From the NCBI GenBank assembly GCA_023438065.1, contig JAEXRH010000014.1, forward strand, positions 86,095-150,094: a stretch of DNA of 64,000 nt, written 5' to 3'. This document shows, piece after piece, positions 16,512-25,318 of the stretch. The first letter of the stretch is position 1, and every line of letters starts with the position of its first letter. Position numbers and translations under genes: made by a program. The stretch comes from Spirochaetota bacterium. Its GTDB lineage: Bacteria > Spirochaetota > Spirochaetia > Treponematales > Treponemataceae. The notes under the pieces are model-generated. The model was given only the letters and a program-made list of their open reading frames with translations. It searched no databases and was not told where the DNA came from.

Positions 16512-17207
16512 TCAGAGACTCTGCACGTATCCAAGGAATGAGTCAAGGATGGTGTCGTGACCGGCCTCGTTCGGATGGATTCCGTCGGCGCAAAGACGAT
16601 CGGTGAAACGGTCGGTCGTAAGAAAGCTTTTCCGGACGTTTATGAGGCGAAGGGCGTTCTTTTGGGCGGTCTCGACGACAATCTCGTTGTAGGCTTCCTG
16701 CCAGCGATAGATCTTGTTGACGTCACCGAGCCAGCGAAGGATGTTTTCCCTGTTCAATCCCCGCGATATCCATTCGAGGTAACGGCTCGGCTCGAGCGGC
16801 GGAAGGGTCATCATGATCGGTTCTATTCCGTATTTCTTGAAGGCATCGATGATCGCCTGCATCTTTCCCGCGAAGGATTCGATCGGGGTGTTCGGCTGGT
16901 GTACAGCGTCCGGAAACGCCGATATCTCGCTCCAGTGGAAATCGCAATCGTTCCCCCCGAATTCCACGAGGATGATGTCGTTCTTTGCCGGCGGGTTACG
17001 CTCAATCGAGCGGGCGATCCGGTCGAGCGCTTTCCCGGTGGTCATCCCGAAACTAGCGTGGTTCGATATTACGGTGTTGGTCTCCCGCGCGAAGCGATCG
17101 ACGCAGTTGTTCTTGAGGACGATGTACCGGGTTCCGGTTTCGTCGAGCGCATACCCCTTGAGGATAGAGTCTCCCCATATCCTTATCGTTCGGTTGTCGA
17201 GCTGCAT
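16512..17207 (-). CDS. SGNH/GDSL-family hydrolase
   Basis: 231 residues from MQLDNRTIRIWGDS. Block I has the nucleophile Ser14 (WGDSILKG), block III GGND is at 84-87, and block V D208-x-x-H211 (ADGIHPNE) completes the catalytic set. The family includes esterases, lipases and acetylhydrolases; the substrate is unknown and there is no signal peptide, so it is likely cytoplasmic. The Shine-Dalgarno GAGGAAA precedes this ATG. An open frame runs 136 codons further upstream but covers the nitroreductase promoter and gene on the other strand and looks spurious. Confidence 0.85.
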   Translation of the reverse strand: MQLDNRTIRIWGDSILKGYALDETGTRYIVLKNNCVDRFARETNTVISNHASFGMTTGKALDRIARSIERNPPAKNDIILVEFGGNDCDFHWSEISAFPDAVHQPNTPIESFAGKMQAIIDAFKKYGIEPIMMTLPPLEPSRYLEWISRGLNRENILRWLGDVNKIYRWQEAYNEIVVETAQKNALRLINVRKSFLTTDRFTDRLCADGIHPNEAGHDTILDSFLGYVQSL

Positions 17208-17271
17208 GGATTTCCTCTTGGTTACCTGGTTACCGGTATTGGACGCGCGTTGGCCCGGCAAGGTTGCAAAC

Positions 17272-17300
17272 TTGACTTTAAGTAAGCCAATGCTTACATT
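17272..17300 (+). promoter_or_regulatory. Promoter and possible operator of the nitroreductase gene
   Basis: TTGACT (17272-17277), 17 bases, TACATT (17295-17300). Between and overlapping the -10 box is the inverted repeat GTAAGC-CAAT-GCTTAC (17282-17297), well placed for a repressor. No regulator gene adjoins it. Confidence 0.6.
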
Positions 17301-17328
17301 AACAAGTAGATGTTTATGGAGGCTAACA

Positions 17329-17928
17329 ATGATTGAAACCGTACGTACCGCGTTGGAAAAACGCCGAAGCATATACGCGATTGGAAAACGAACGGTCGCC
17401 GACGAGAAAGCGGTTCGCGATATCGTTGAATACGCGACGAAGCATGTTCCCTCGGCGTTCAACTCGCAAGGCGCGCGGGTCGTGATTCTCTTCGGTGCCG
17501 AAAGCGATCGGTTCTGGTCCATCGCCCGCGAGGCGCTCAGGAAGATCGTTCCCCCCGACGCGTTCCCCAAAACGGAGGCGAAGCTCGCGTCGTTTGCCGC
17601 GGGTCTCGGGACCATTCTCTTTTTCGAGGAGCAGAAAACCGTCGAGGATCTTCAGACCCGGTTTTCCTTGTACCGCGACAACTTCCCGGTCTGGTCCCTG
17701 CAGTCGAACGGAATGCTCGAGTTCGCCGTGTGGACGCTGCTTGCCGAGGCGGGTCTCGGCGCGTCCCTTCAGCACTATAATCCCCTCGTCGACGAAGAGG
17801 TTCGCAAGGCCTGGAACCTTCCCGGGTCATGGAAGCTCCTCGCCGAGATGCCCTTCGGCTCGATCGAGGCGCCCGCGGGAGAAAAGGAATTTCTTCCGAT
17901 CGGGGAGCGGGTGAAGACCTTTGGCTGA
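17329..17928 (+). CDS. Nitroreductase-family oxidoreductase (FRM2-like)
   Basis: 199 residues. KRRSIYAIGKR near the N-terminus and the C-terminal GLGASLQHYNPLVD and MPFGSIEAPAGEK blocks match the fatty-acid-repression-mutant (FRM2/Hbn1) branch of the nitroreductase family, FMN-dependent NAD(P)H oxidoreductases with uncertain natural substrates. The start has GGAGG eight bases upstream. Expression may be controlled at the inverted repeat in its promoter. Confidence 0.85.
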   Translation: MIETVRTALEKRRSIYAIGKRTVADEKAVRDIVEYATKHVPSAFNSQGARVVILFGAESDRFWSIAREALRKIVPPDAFPKTEAKLASFAAGLGTILFFEEQKTVEDLQTRFSLYRDNFPVWSLQSNGMLEFAVWTLLAEAGLGASLQHYNPLVDEEVRKAWNLPGSWKLLAEMPFGSIEAPAGEKEFLPIGERVKTFG

Positions 17929-17997
17929 CATCGCTTCGGCCGGTCGTGCTTGAGGAAGGTCGCTCTTTTTGATAGGATCGCTCTCAGGAGTTTCAAC

Positions 17998-18603
17998 ATG
18001 CACGTGGTGTGTCTCGATCTTGAGGGCGTCCTTGTTCCGGAAATCTGGATTGAATTTTCGAAGGCGACCGGTATTCCCGAGTTGATGATTACGACGCGGG
18101 ACGAGCCCGATTACGATAAGCTCATGAAGTTCAGGATCGGTATTCTCGACCGACACGGGCTCAAGTTGAAGGATATCCAGCGCGTCATCGGCGGCATGGA
18201 TCCTTTGCCCGGTGCGAAGGCGTTCATGGACGCCGCGCGGGAACGGACCCAGGTCATCATCCTTTCCGATACCTTTACCCAATTCGCCCAGCCGCTCATG
18301 GCAAAGCTCGGCTTTCCGACGCTTTTCTGCAACGAGCTCGTCATTGGCGCGGACGGCGCGGTTACCGGCTATTCCCTCCGCCAGGCGGACGGGAAGCGAA
18401 AGGCGGTCGCGGCCCTGAAGAACATCAACATGAAGGTCATGGCCGCGGGCGATTCCTATAACGATCTCGGGATGATCGAGACCGCCGACACCGGAGCGCT
18501 CTTCCGCGCCCCCGACGGGATCAAGGCCCAGCATCCGGCGCTGCCCGCGTACGAGTCCTACGACGAACTCCTCGGCCACGTCGACCGGTTCATCGCGAAC
18601 TGA
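17998..18603 (+). CDS. thrH: ThrH-type bifunctional phosphoserine phosphatase/homoserine phosphotransferase
   Basis: 201 residues from MHVVCLDLEGVLVPEIW, where CLDLEG is the HAD nucleophile loop with Glu replacing the usual second Asp, as in ThrH. IILSDTFTQF is HAD motif II and AAGDSYNDLGMI motif III/IV. ThrH dephosphorylates phosphoserine and can transfer the phosphate to homoserine. AGGAG lies eight bases upstream, which fixes this start over an upstream in-frame ATG at 17950. Confidence 0.9.
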   Translation: MHVVCLDLEGVLVPEIWIEFSKATGIPELMITTRDEPDYDKLMKFRIGILDRHGLKLKDIQRVIGGMDPLPGAKAFMDAARERTQVIILSDTFTQFAQPLMAKLGFPTLFCNELVIGADGAVTGYSLRQADGKRKAVAALKNINMKVMAAGDSYNDLGMIETADTGALFRAPDGIKAQHPALPAYESYDELLGHVDRFIAN

Positions 18604-18642
18604 GGGCGATCGCGGAAAGCGATACGCCGTAGTGGCATGGAA

Positions 18643-18668
18643 AGACGTCCCGCGGGACGTCTTTTTTT
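18643..18668 (+). terminator. Terminator after thrH
   Basis: The perfect 20-base palindrome AGACGTCCCGCGGGACGTCT (18643-18662) is followed by a run of T to 18668. It lies between the convergent thrH and MFS genes. Confidence 0.88.
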
Positions 18669-18696
18669 ATTTCCTGAATACGGAATCTTCAGGCGC

Positions 18697-19884
18697 TCAG
18701 TTCGTTACGAGGTGACGTTCGTCTATGCGGAGAAACGTCGCTACCAGGACGGTGATCGCGCCCATCGCGAGGAAGGTCCAGGAAAGCGAGCGGTCGGTGA
18801 GGAGCCCCGCGAGCGGATACAGAAGCGCGGTAAGCGTACGCTCGATCATCGAAATACCCGAAAGGACGGTAGCGCGGTTATCGTCGGCGATGTGCCGGTT
18901 CATGAGCGTCGCGAGGAGCGGCGAGCGAAAGGCCTTGAGCGTCGTGACGCCGAAGATCGCGACGAGGGCCATCGGCAAGCCGGGAACGAGCGCGACCGAA
19001 AGATAGAGCAGGCCCGGCACGAGCGACGAGAGGAACAGGGCGTTCTTCGTTCCGATCGCCCGATCGATCGGAGCGGTCGCGAGGAGAAGGAGGGTCGCGG
19101 CGAGATTGAAAGCCGCGGGAACGAAGCCCATGAGACCGACGGGCAGGCGGTTCGCGAGGAGAAGGGACTGGTAGAGCCAGTACATGAAGAAGGTGAGCGA
19201 CGAGACGATCGCGTAGTTGAGGGCGAAGCGGCCGAGCGACGGGTTCCGGAAGACAAGGCGGAATCCGTCGACCCCGGCCTTAAGGGCGCTTCCCCGAAAT
19301 GGCGCCCGGTCGGGCTCTCCGACGGGAAGGATGGCGAGGGACGCCAGGGCGCACGCGATCCCGGTCGCGACGAAGACGAGGCCGAGCGCGGCGAGATAGG
19401 GAACGAGGCCCGAACCCGCGAACAGGGATCCCGCCGGAAAGGCGACAAGCATGCCCGCGGTCCCGAACGCGTCGTAGCGGGCGGCGATCCTTGACGCGTC
19501 CCGCTCGCGGCCTGCGGCTTTCGCCGCCTCGTAGAGGAGCGCCCGGTCGGCCCCGCTCAAGAGGCTCATTCCGAGCGCGCAGACGACTTCGGCGACGGCG
19601 AGCGCGGGAAGGGAACGGACGACGCCAAACAGGGCAAAGCCCGCCCCGAAGGCGATCGCGCCGAGGAAAAGGGAGCGCTTGCGGCCGAAGCGGTCCGCGA
19701 TGACGCCCGTCGGAATCTCGAACGCCATGACGCATAGCGCGAAGAGCGCCTCGAGCGAGAACATCTCGGCATAGCCGAATCGGAGGCGGTCAAGATAGAA
19801 CGGAACGGCGAGGGCCCCGAAAAACTGGAGATTGACGAGGAAGCCGAACGCGTAGAGAAAGGCGAAACGGCTTTTCTGCTTCAT
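18697..19884 (-). CDS. Major facilitator superfamily transporter
   Basis: 395 residues, about 12 hydrophobic segments in two halves of six. The cytoplasmic loop between segments 2 and 3 has the MFS motif GVIADRFGRKRS. A drug or metabolite efflux role is plausible; the substrate is not predictable. Its ATG overlaps the ModF-like ATPase stop by four bases, so the two proteins are made together, though MFS carriers do not use ATPase partners. Confidence 0.9.
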   Translation of the reverse strand: MKQKSRFAFLYAFGFLVNLQFFGALAVPFYLDRLRFGYAEMFSLEALFALCVMAFEIPTGVIADRFGRKRSLFLGAIAFGAGFALFGVVRSLPALAVAEVVCALGMSLLSGADRALLYEAAKAAGRERDASRIAARYDAFGTAGMLVAFPAGSLFAGSGLVPYLAALGLVFVATGIACALASLAILPVGEPDRAPFRGSALKAGVDGFRLVFRNPSLGRFALNYAIVSSLTFFMYWLYQSLLLANRLPVGLMGFVPAAFNLAATLLLLATAPIDRAIGTKNALFLSSLVPGLLYLSVALVPGLPMALVAIFGVTTLKAFRSPLLATLMNRHIADDNRATVLSGISMIERTLTALLYPLAGLLTDRSLSWTFLAMGAITVLVATFLRIDERHLVTN

Positions 19885-21446
19885 GGGCGATCTCCCGGTA
19901 AAATTTCCGTAACCGGATTCCCGTCAGACGCGATCCGATACATCGGATCCTCGCCGGGCCTGAGCTCGAGGACGTTCCGCTCGCACGGGAGGGCCTCCGA
20001 GGGATCGTGGGTGACGTGGAGAAGGGTTGTCTGGCCTCGATCCGCGATCGCCTCGAGGAGCGAAAGGACGCGCGTCCGGTGGGCCGCGTCGAGGCCGTGG
20101 CAGGGCTCGTCGAGGATGAGAATCGCCGGGCCCTTGATCGCCGCCCGCGCGATGAGTACCGCGCGCTGCTCGCCGTAGGAAAGCTCGCGGAAGGGCACGC
20201 GTTCCTTGCCGGAAAAACCCGCGAGCGCGAGCCATTGAACCGCGAGAAGCCGCTCCTCCTCGCCGCACTGCCGATACAGCCCGATCGAATCGTGAAGCCC
20301 GGAGAGAAGCACCGTCTCGAGCGAGTACTCCCCGAGGGCGCGGTACTCGGTGTGGAGACGATACGAGACGATCCCGAGCTTTTCCTTGATTTCCCATATG
20401 GTCTCGCCCGAGCCGCGGCGCGTCCCGAAAAGCCTGACGTCGTTCCGGTACACTTGCGGGTTGTCGCCGGTGATAAGCTCGAGGAAGGTCGTCTTCCCGG
20501 AGCCGTTCGGGCCGCGGATGAGCCAGTGTTCGCCCTTCCTGAGCGTCCAGGAAAGTCCGGCGAGGACCTTGCGCCCGGACCATTCTACGGTGACGTCGCG
20601 CATCTCGACGAGGATCTCGCGATCGCTGCGGGCGGCGGGATTCACCGTCGCTTCGGCGCGCTCGGCAGCCTCGCGAAGCAACGAGCCGAGCTCGGTTTCC
20701 CGTGAAACGGCGTTATTCGGGTCCTTCGCGACGTGGCGGCGGGTTCGGTATTCCTCGATGGTTCCCTCGAACGCGATGGCGCGGTTTTCGAGAACCAGCG
20801 CGCGGGTAACGGTTGCGGGAACGCGCTCTGGCCGGTCCATGACGAGGATAAGGCGCGTACCGGCGAGGCTTGTCGACAGAAAGGCGAGGAGCCTCGCGCG
20901 CGAGTCGGCATCGAGTCCTTCGTAGGGTTCGTCGAGGACGAGGAGCGACGGACGGGCGGCGAGGGCCGCGGCGAGGAGGGTTCGGCGAATCTCGCCGGTG
21001 GAAAGATATTTGAGCCCACGGTCGAGGATCGGCGCGATGGCGAAAAGCGCGACCGCGGGATGGCTTTCGAGACTGGAGCCGGAGGGGTACGCGGCCGTAT
21101 CGGCCGAGGCAAGCGTCTCCATGATGAGTTTGCGCGGGGTGCGTCCGGGGTCGACGCCGCCCTCGACGAATTCGGAATCGTCCCTCCTTCGCTCTTCCTC
21201 GATCAGCTCGGCAGCGGTCTCGAAGGAAACGAGGGCAACGGTTCCCTCGCCGGTTATTGACAATTTCCCCGTTTCACGGGAAACGATATCGTACTTACCC
21301 GCGAGCGCGGCGGCGAAGACGCTCTTTCCCGCCCCGTTCGGTCCCGTCACGAGCCAGGCATCGGTCTTACCCGAATCCCAGGAAAAGTCCCGAAGGATGG
21401 TCTCGCCGCCCGTGCCGATGTCGCAGTGTTCCATGATGACGCGCAT
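19881..21446 (-). CDS. Tandem ABC ATPase, ModF-like
   Basis: 521 residues with two ABC ATPase domains. The first has Walker A GPNGAGKS (35-42), signature YLSTGEIRR and Walker B LLVLDEPYEG; the second has GPNGSGKT (about 310), signature ELSYGEQRAVLIARA and ILILDEPCHGLD. There is no membrane domain. This layout resembles ModF/PhrA, a soluble duplicated ATPase near molybdate genes in enterobacteria, but no modABC is present here. ATG at 21446 has TATCAT eight bases upstream; an internal Met5 is an alternative start. Confidence 0.8.
   Translation of the reverse strand: MRVIMEHCDIGTGGETILRDFSWDSGKTDAWLVTGPNGAGKSVFAAALAGKYDIVSRETGKLSITGEGTVALVSFETAAELIEEERRRDDSEFVEGGVDPGRTPRKLIMETLASADTAAYPSGSSLESHPAVALFAIAPILDRGLKYLSTGEIRRTLLAAALAARPSLLVLDEPYEGLDADSRARLLAFLSTSLAGTRLILVMDRPERVPATVTRALVLENRAIAFEGTIEEYRTRRHVAKDPNNAVSRETELGSLLREAAERAEATVNPAARSDREILVEMRDVTVEWSGRKVLAGLSWTLRKGEHWLIRGPNGSGKTTFLELITGDNPQVYRNDVRLFGTRRGSGETIWEIKEKLGIVSYRLHTEYRALGEYSLETVLLSGLHDSIGLYRQCGEEERLLAVQWLALAGFSGKERVPFRELSYGEQRAVLIARAAIKGPAILILDEPCHGLDAAHRTRVLSLLEAIADRGQTTLLHVTHDPSEALPCERNVLELRPGEDPMYRIASDGNPVTEILPGDRP
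20695..20708. other. parS-like variant site a
   Basis: GTTTCCCGTGAAAC, one base different from the 14-base parS core GTTTCACGTGAAAC. It lies within the ModF-like gene. Confidence 0.5.
21271..21284. other. parS-like variant site b
   Basis: GTTTCACGGGAAAC, the exact reverse complement of variant site a, so it is the same sequence in the other orientation. It is also inside the ModF-like gene, about 560 bases away. Confidence 0.5.
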
Positions 21447-21497
21447 GGCTCTGGATGATAGCCGGAAAAAAGCGCGCGCAGCAAGGGAACCGTCGCG

Positions 21498-22094
21498 TCA
21501 CTCCGGGCGGTAAAAGCCTTTTTTCTCGCTTTTCCCGATCACCTCGCGGGTATACTCCCAAAGTTCCGGGGAGGCCTCGGCGATAAAGCTTTTTTTCGCG
21601 AGTATCTGGTTAACGGTGAGGTGGTGCTTGTGAATCCCGGAGCCTTCCGTGAGGTAATGGTTGACTACCGGCTGCATGTTGTCGATCGCGGCGGCGAAGA
21701 GGGCGTCCGGGGTTTCGCGATCGTCGAATTCGCGCCACAGGGCCATGAACTCGTCGCGCTGCGCGTCGGGAAGGAGCCCGAAGAGCCTGTCCGCGGCGCG
21801 CGTCTCGCGGTCGTTCTTGTCGAGGCCGCCCTTTTCGTCGTAGAGGAAGGTGTCGCCCGCGTCTACCTCGATGATGTCGTGGACGAGGAGCATCTTGACG
21901 ACGCGAAGCGCGTCGACGCGAGGATCCGCCGCGTGCTCGGCGAGGAGCAGGGCCATGAGGGCGATGTGCCAGGAATGCTCGGCGCTGTTTTCCGGACGGC
22001 TTTGGTCGATGACGAGATTCTGGCGATAGACGGTCTTGAGCTTTTCGATTTCGCAGATGAACGCCATCTGCCGGGTGAGGTTTTCGGTGTACAT
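21498..22094 (-). CDS. HD-domain phosphohydrolase (YfbR-like 5'-nucleotidase family)
   Basis: 198 residues. The metal ligands are visible as the early His in AEHSWHIALMA (about residues 39-42), the HD pair in LLVHDIIEVDAGD (about 71-72) and a late Asp in AIDNMQPVVNH. This pattern fits the HD_3/YfbR group that cleaves deoxynucleoside monophosphates. No Shine-Dalgarno precedes the ATG; TATCCT ends five bases before it. Confidence 0.88.
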   Translation of the reverse strand: MYTENLTRQMAFICEIEKLKTVYRQNLVIDQSRPENSAEHSWHIALMALLLAEHAADPRVDALRVVKMLLVHDIIEVDAGDTFLYDEKGGLDKNDRETRAADRLFGLLPDAQRDEFMALWREFDDRETPDALFAAAIDNMQPVVNHYLTEGSGIHKHHLTVNQILAKKSFIAEASPELWEYTREVIGKSEKKGFYRPE

Positions 22095-22128
22095 GCGACA
22101 GGATAGCAGATTTTCGCCGGTATGTCGC

Positions 22129-23097
22129 TCACCCCAGGGCGTATGTTTTCCTGATTAACCGGGCGAGCTCGGTGCGAAGGCGGCGGGCGGACTCCGTGCC
22201 CGTCGTCGCGGGCTTTTGCACGAAACCGATGTCGTAATCCCCGAAATCGGGACCGGCGTGATAGAGGACGAGCCCGTCCGCGAACGGGCTGTTTTCGAGC
22301 ACGAGGCGGGGAACGAGCCCGACGCCGAGACCGAGCCGCGCGAGGGCGAGAACCGCCTCGTTGCCTGAGGTTTCCGCGGCGAGATTCCCCCGCACGCCGT
22401 TCGAGCGGGCCCAGCGGTCGAAACGCTCGCGGGAAAGCCCCGTGCGCGGAAGGATGAGCGGTACGCCCTGCAAGGTCTCCACGAGGTTCTTTTGCGCCGT
22501 TTCGCGGATAGACGGCGCGGCTTGATCGTCTCGTCGCGCGAGGGTTTCCCTCGCGAGGGGCAGGTTGCCGAACGAGCCTTCGCGCGCCGATACGAAGACG
22601 AGCGGGGTTTTTCTGACGGAATGGCATTCGAGGTCCCGAAATCCGGCAGGCGGGATCGCGTCGAGGGCGAGCTCGGCCCGTCCTTCCCTGATCGTCTCGG
22701 CCGCGCCCGAGGGATCGCCCGTTTCGACGGAAAGTCGCAGGGCCGGGTGCTCGCGGGCGAGCGCCTCGACGAACGGGGGAAGGATCGAGTAGCAGGCGGT
22801 CACGGACGCGTAGATCCTGATGATTCCGCGGAGCCGGTCGTCCTTTTCCCCGAGGCGGAGCTTGAGATCGTCCATGCGATGGACGGTTTCGCGCGCGAAG
22901 GAGAGAAAAGCCTTTCCCTCGTCGGTCAGGGAAACCTGCCTCGTGTCGCGCTCGATGAGCGGGACGCCGAGCTCTCCTTCGATACGCGCGAGGAGCCGGC
23001 TCAACGCCGAGGGGCTTAAGTGAACCTGGGCCGCCGCGCGAGCGAAATGAAGGGTGTCGGCAAGGGCGATAAAGGCCTCGATCTCGTGGATATCCAT
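22129..23097 (-). CDS. LysR-family transcriptional regulator
   Basis: 322 residues. The N-terminal winged helix (MDIHEIEAFIALADTLHFARAA, HLSPSALSRLLARIEGELG) is followed by a LysR substrate-binding domain from about residue 90. The target is unknown; the adjacent genes on the same strand are the HD phosphohydrolase and a cysteine-rich protein, and LysR proteins often control a neighbouring gene. TATCCT ends six bases before the ATG with no Shine-Dalgarno. Confidence 0.92.
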   Translation of the reverse strand: MDIHEIEAFIALADTLHFARAAAQVHLSPSALSRLLARIEGELGVPLIERDTRQVSLTDEGKAFLSFARETVHRMDDLKLRLGEKDDRLRGIIRIYASVTACYSILPPFVEALAREHPALRLSVETGDPSGAAETIREGRAELALDAIPPAGFRDLECHSVRKTPLVFVSAREGSFGNLPLARETLARRDDQAAPSIRETAQKNLVETLQGVPLILPRTGLSRERFDRWARSNGVRGNLAAETSGNEAVLALARLGLGVGLVPRLVLENSPFADGLVLYHAGPDFGDYDIGFVQKPATTGTESARRLRTELARLIRKTYALG

Positions 23098-23149
23098 CGT
23101 TTAAGGATACCCGCTGATCGTTCTGCCGGGCAAGGCCTCTCTTCGGGTG

Positions 23150-23572
23150 CTATCGCCCGCCCGAGCGAAGGAGCGCGAGAACCGCGGGTATCGGGATGCC
23201 GTCAAAATCCTTACCTTTTTCCACCGAAAGGCCGCGCGAAAGACAGGCCATGACGTTTCCCGTGAAACGCTCCATACCGTCTTCCTTGATCGCCTGCGCG
23301 AAGGCCTTCACCTTGGACAGGGCCCCGAGCGAGAAGATACCCTTCTCGCAGGAAGCGATCTCGGGGCATTCCCAGCAACCCGCGATTTGTCGCGCTTCGC
23401 AGCAGGTTTTCTGAGGGCATCCTTCGTCGGAGCAATTGCGGTCGCACCGGTTGTTCGCGGTCTTGCAGCCGTCGCATTTGTCCGCGAGAAAGCAGAGTCC
23501 GCACATGAGCCCGCAATAGGCGACGCTCGCGGCGAGGTTCTTCGCGGTCAACGATTCGTTTTCAAGTTTCAT
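23150..23572 (-). CDS. Cysteine-rich DUF3795-type protein
   Basis: 140 residues from MKLENESL. Fourteen cysteines are packed into residues 20-78 (CGLMCGLC, CDGCKTANNRCDRNC, CPQKTCCEAR, CWECPEIASC), probably binding zinc or iron-sulfur clusters. DUF3795 has no established function. The start at 23572 is preceded by an extended -10 box (TGG-TATGCT, six bases upstream) and no Shine-Dalgarno, so I prefer it to an upstream ATG at 23611. Confidence 0.82.
   Translation of the reverse strand: MKLENESLTAKNLAASVAYCGLMCGLCFLADKCDGCKTANNRCDRNCSDEGCPQKTCCEARQIAGCWECPEIASCEKGIFSLGALSKVKAFAQAIKEDGMERFTGNVMACLSRGLSVEKGKDFDGIPIPAVLALLRSGGR
23255..23268. other. parS-like variant site c
   Basis: GTTTCCCGTGAAAC, identical to variant site a, within the cysteine-rich gene. 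Confidence 0.5.
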
Positions 23573-23658
23573 GGCAGTAGCATACCATGGAGCGTTGACA
23601 TCTCCTGTCATCTTTATTATGTTGCGTTTAATGCAATTGTGTCGTGCAAACGTTTCGC

Positions 23659-23687
23659 TTTACGCATTGATAGAAATGGGCTATAAC
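23659..23687 (+). promoter_or_regulatory. Predicted ilvC promoter
   Basis: TTTACG (23659-23664), 17 bases, TATAAC (23682-23687), leaving a leader of about 68 bases. A second candidate, TTGACA (23595-23600) with TATGTT 17 bases on, would give a leader of about 130 bases. No convincing attenuator or T-box was seen in the leader. Confidence 0.55.
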
Positions 23688-23761
23688 GTTCATACCGGTT
23701 GGTGCTTTTATCGAGTTACAAACAACGCCGTTTTGCCGGAAACCACTATCAGGAGATTTCA

Positions 23762-25231
23762 ATGAACTATTTCAATTCTATCCCGTGGCGCGTGGCGCTC
23801 GGACAGCTCGGTACCTGCCGCTTCATGGACCGGAACGAGTTTTCTGACGGCACCGCCGCCCTCAAGGGGAAGAAGATCGTCATCGTCGGCTGCGGCGCCC
23901 AGGGTCTCAACCAGGGTCTCAACCTCCGCGACTCCGGCCTCGACGTGAGCTACGCCCTCCGCAAGGAGGCGATCGCCGAGAAGCGCGCGAGCTGGAAGAA
24001 CGCGACCGAGAACGGCTTCAAGGTCGGCACCTACGACGAGCTCATCCCGACCGCGGACGTCGTCGGCAACCTCACCCCGGACAAGCAGCACACCCCGGTC
24101 ATTACGGCCGTCATGCCCCTCATGAAGAAAGGCTCGGCGCTCTGGTACAGCCACGGCTTCAACATCGTCGAGGAAGGGATGCAGATCCGCAAGGATATCA
24201 CCGTCGTCATGATGGCCCCGAAGGGCCCGGGCACCGAGGTTCGCGTCGAGTATACCCGCGGCTTCGGCATCCCGACCCTCATCGCGGTGCACCCCGAGAA
24301 CGACCCCGAGAACAAGGGCTGGGCGATCGCGAAGGCCCTCGCCGTCGGAACCGGCGGCTCCCGCGCGGGCGTCCTCGAGTCGAGTTTCATCGCCGAGGTC
24401 AAATCCGATCTCATGGGCGAGCAGACGATCCTCTGCGGCATGCTCCAGACCGGTAGCCTCCTCTGCTTCGACAAGATGGTCGCCTCCGGCGTCGACAAGG
24501 GTTGGGCCGCGAAGTTCATCCAGTACGGATGGGAAACCGTCACCGAGGCCCTCAAGTGGGGCGGCATCACCGGGATGATGGACCGGCTCTCGAACCCCGC
24601 GAAGCTCAAGGCCCACGCGCTCTCGCTCGAGCTTAAATCGATCATGGCGACCCTCTACCAGAAGCACCAGGACGACATCATCTCCGGCCACTTCAGCTCG
24701 ACGATGATGAAGGACTGGGCCGCGGGCGACAAGGACCTCCTCGCGTGGCGCGAGGCGACCGGCAAGACCGCCTTCGAGCAGACCGCCGCGGGCAACGTCC
24801 AGATCGGCGAGCAGGAATACTTCGACAAGGGCATCCTCATGGTCGCCATGGTCAAGGCCGGCGTCGAGCTCGCCTTCGAGACGATGGTCGCCGCGGGCAT
24901 CAAGCCGGAGAGCGCCTACTACGAGAGCCTCCACGAGACCCCGCTCATCGCCAACCTCATCAGCCGCAAGAAACTCTACGAGATGAACAAGGTCATCTCC
25001 GACACCGCCGAGTACGGCTGTTACCTCTTCGACAACGCCTGCCGCCCCCTCCTCAAGGACTTCATGGCGAAGGTCGACCTCGACGTCATCGGCAAGGGCC
25101 TCAACGTGAAGGACAATTCCGTCCCGAACCGCGAGCTCGTCAAGGTGAACGAGGAGATCCGCAATCACCCCGTCGAGAAGATCGGCAAGGTGCTGCGCTC
25201 CTACATGACCGCCATGAAAGAGGTTATTTAA
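23762..25231 (+). CDS. ilvC: Ketol-acid reductoisomerase, class II
   Basis: 489 residues from MNYFNSIPWRVALGQLG, the long class II form (class I is about 330). The NADPH-binding IVGCGAQGLNQGLNLRDSG is at about 40-58, with duplicated C-terminal knotted domains. It converts acetolactate or acetohydroxybutyrate to the dihydroxy acid in branched-chain amino acid synthesis. AGGAG precedes the ATG. Codon use is strongly restricted (CTC, GAG, GGC), suggesting high expression. No other ilv or leu gene is in the window. Confidence 0.97.
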   Translation: MNYFNSIPWRVALGQLGTCRFMDRNEFSDGTAALKGKKIVIVGCGAQGLNQGLNLRDSGLDVSYALRKEAIAEKRASWKNATENGFKVGTYDELIPTADVVGNLTPDKQHTPVITAVMPLMKKGSALWYSHGFNIVEEGMQIRKDITVVMMAPKGPGTEVRVEYTRGFGIPTLIAVHPENDPENKGWAIAKALAVGTGGSRAGVLESSFIAEVKSDLMGEQTILCGMLQTGSLLCFDKMVASGVDKGWAAKFIQYGWETVTEALKWGGITGMMDRLSNPAKLKAHALSLELKSIMATLYQKHQDDIISGHFSSTMMKDWAAGDKDLLAWREATGKTAFEQTAAGNVQIGEQEYFDKGILMVAMVKAGVELAFETMVAAGIKPESAYYESLHETPLIANLISRKKLYEMNKVISDTAEYGCYLFDNACRPLLKDFMAKVDLDVIGKGLNVKDNSVPNRELVKVNEEIRNHPVEKIGKVLRSYMTAMKEVI

Positions 25232-25253
25232 CGGTTTTCTGCAGTCGTTACGG

Positions 25254-25288
25254 GGCCGCAGGCACGAGAGTGTCCGCGGCCTTTTTTT
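25254..25288 (+). terminator. Terminator after ilvC
   Basis: GGCCGC (25254-25259) pairs with GCGGCC (25276-25281), with an inner GGCAC/GTGTC helix, then seven T. Confidence 0.88.
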
Positions 25289-25318
25289 ATGATCGCCGCG
25301 GCCGCAAGCGCTCCTGGT

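Noticed and set aside
17208..17615. N-terminal extension of the SGNH hydrolase
   Set aside because: It lies over the nitroreductase promoter and gene, lacks family similarity and has no ribosome site; the GAGGAAA-preceded ATG at 17207 fits better.
23759..25168. 469-codon open frame antisense to ilvC
   Set aside because: A shadow of strong codon bias in ilvC; the opposite strand encodes a complete, conserved enzyme.
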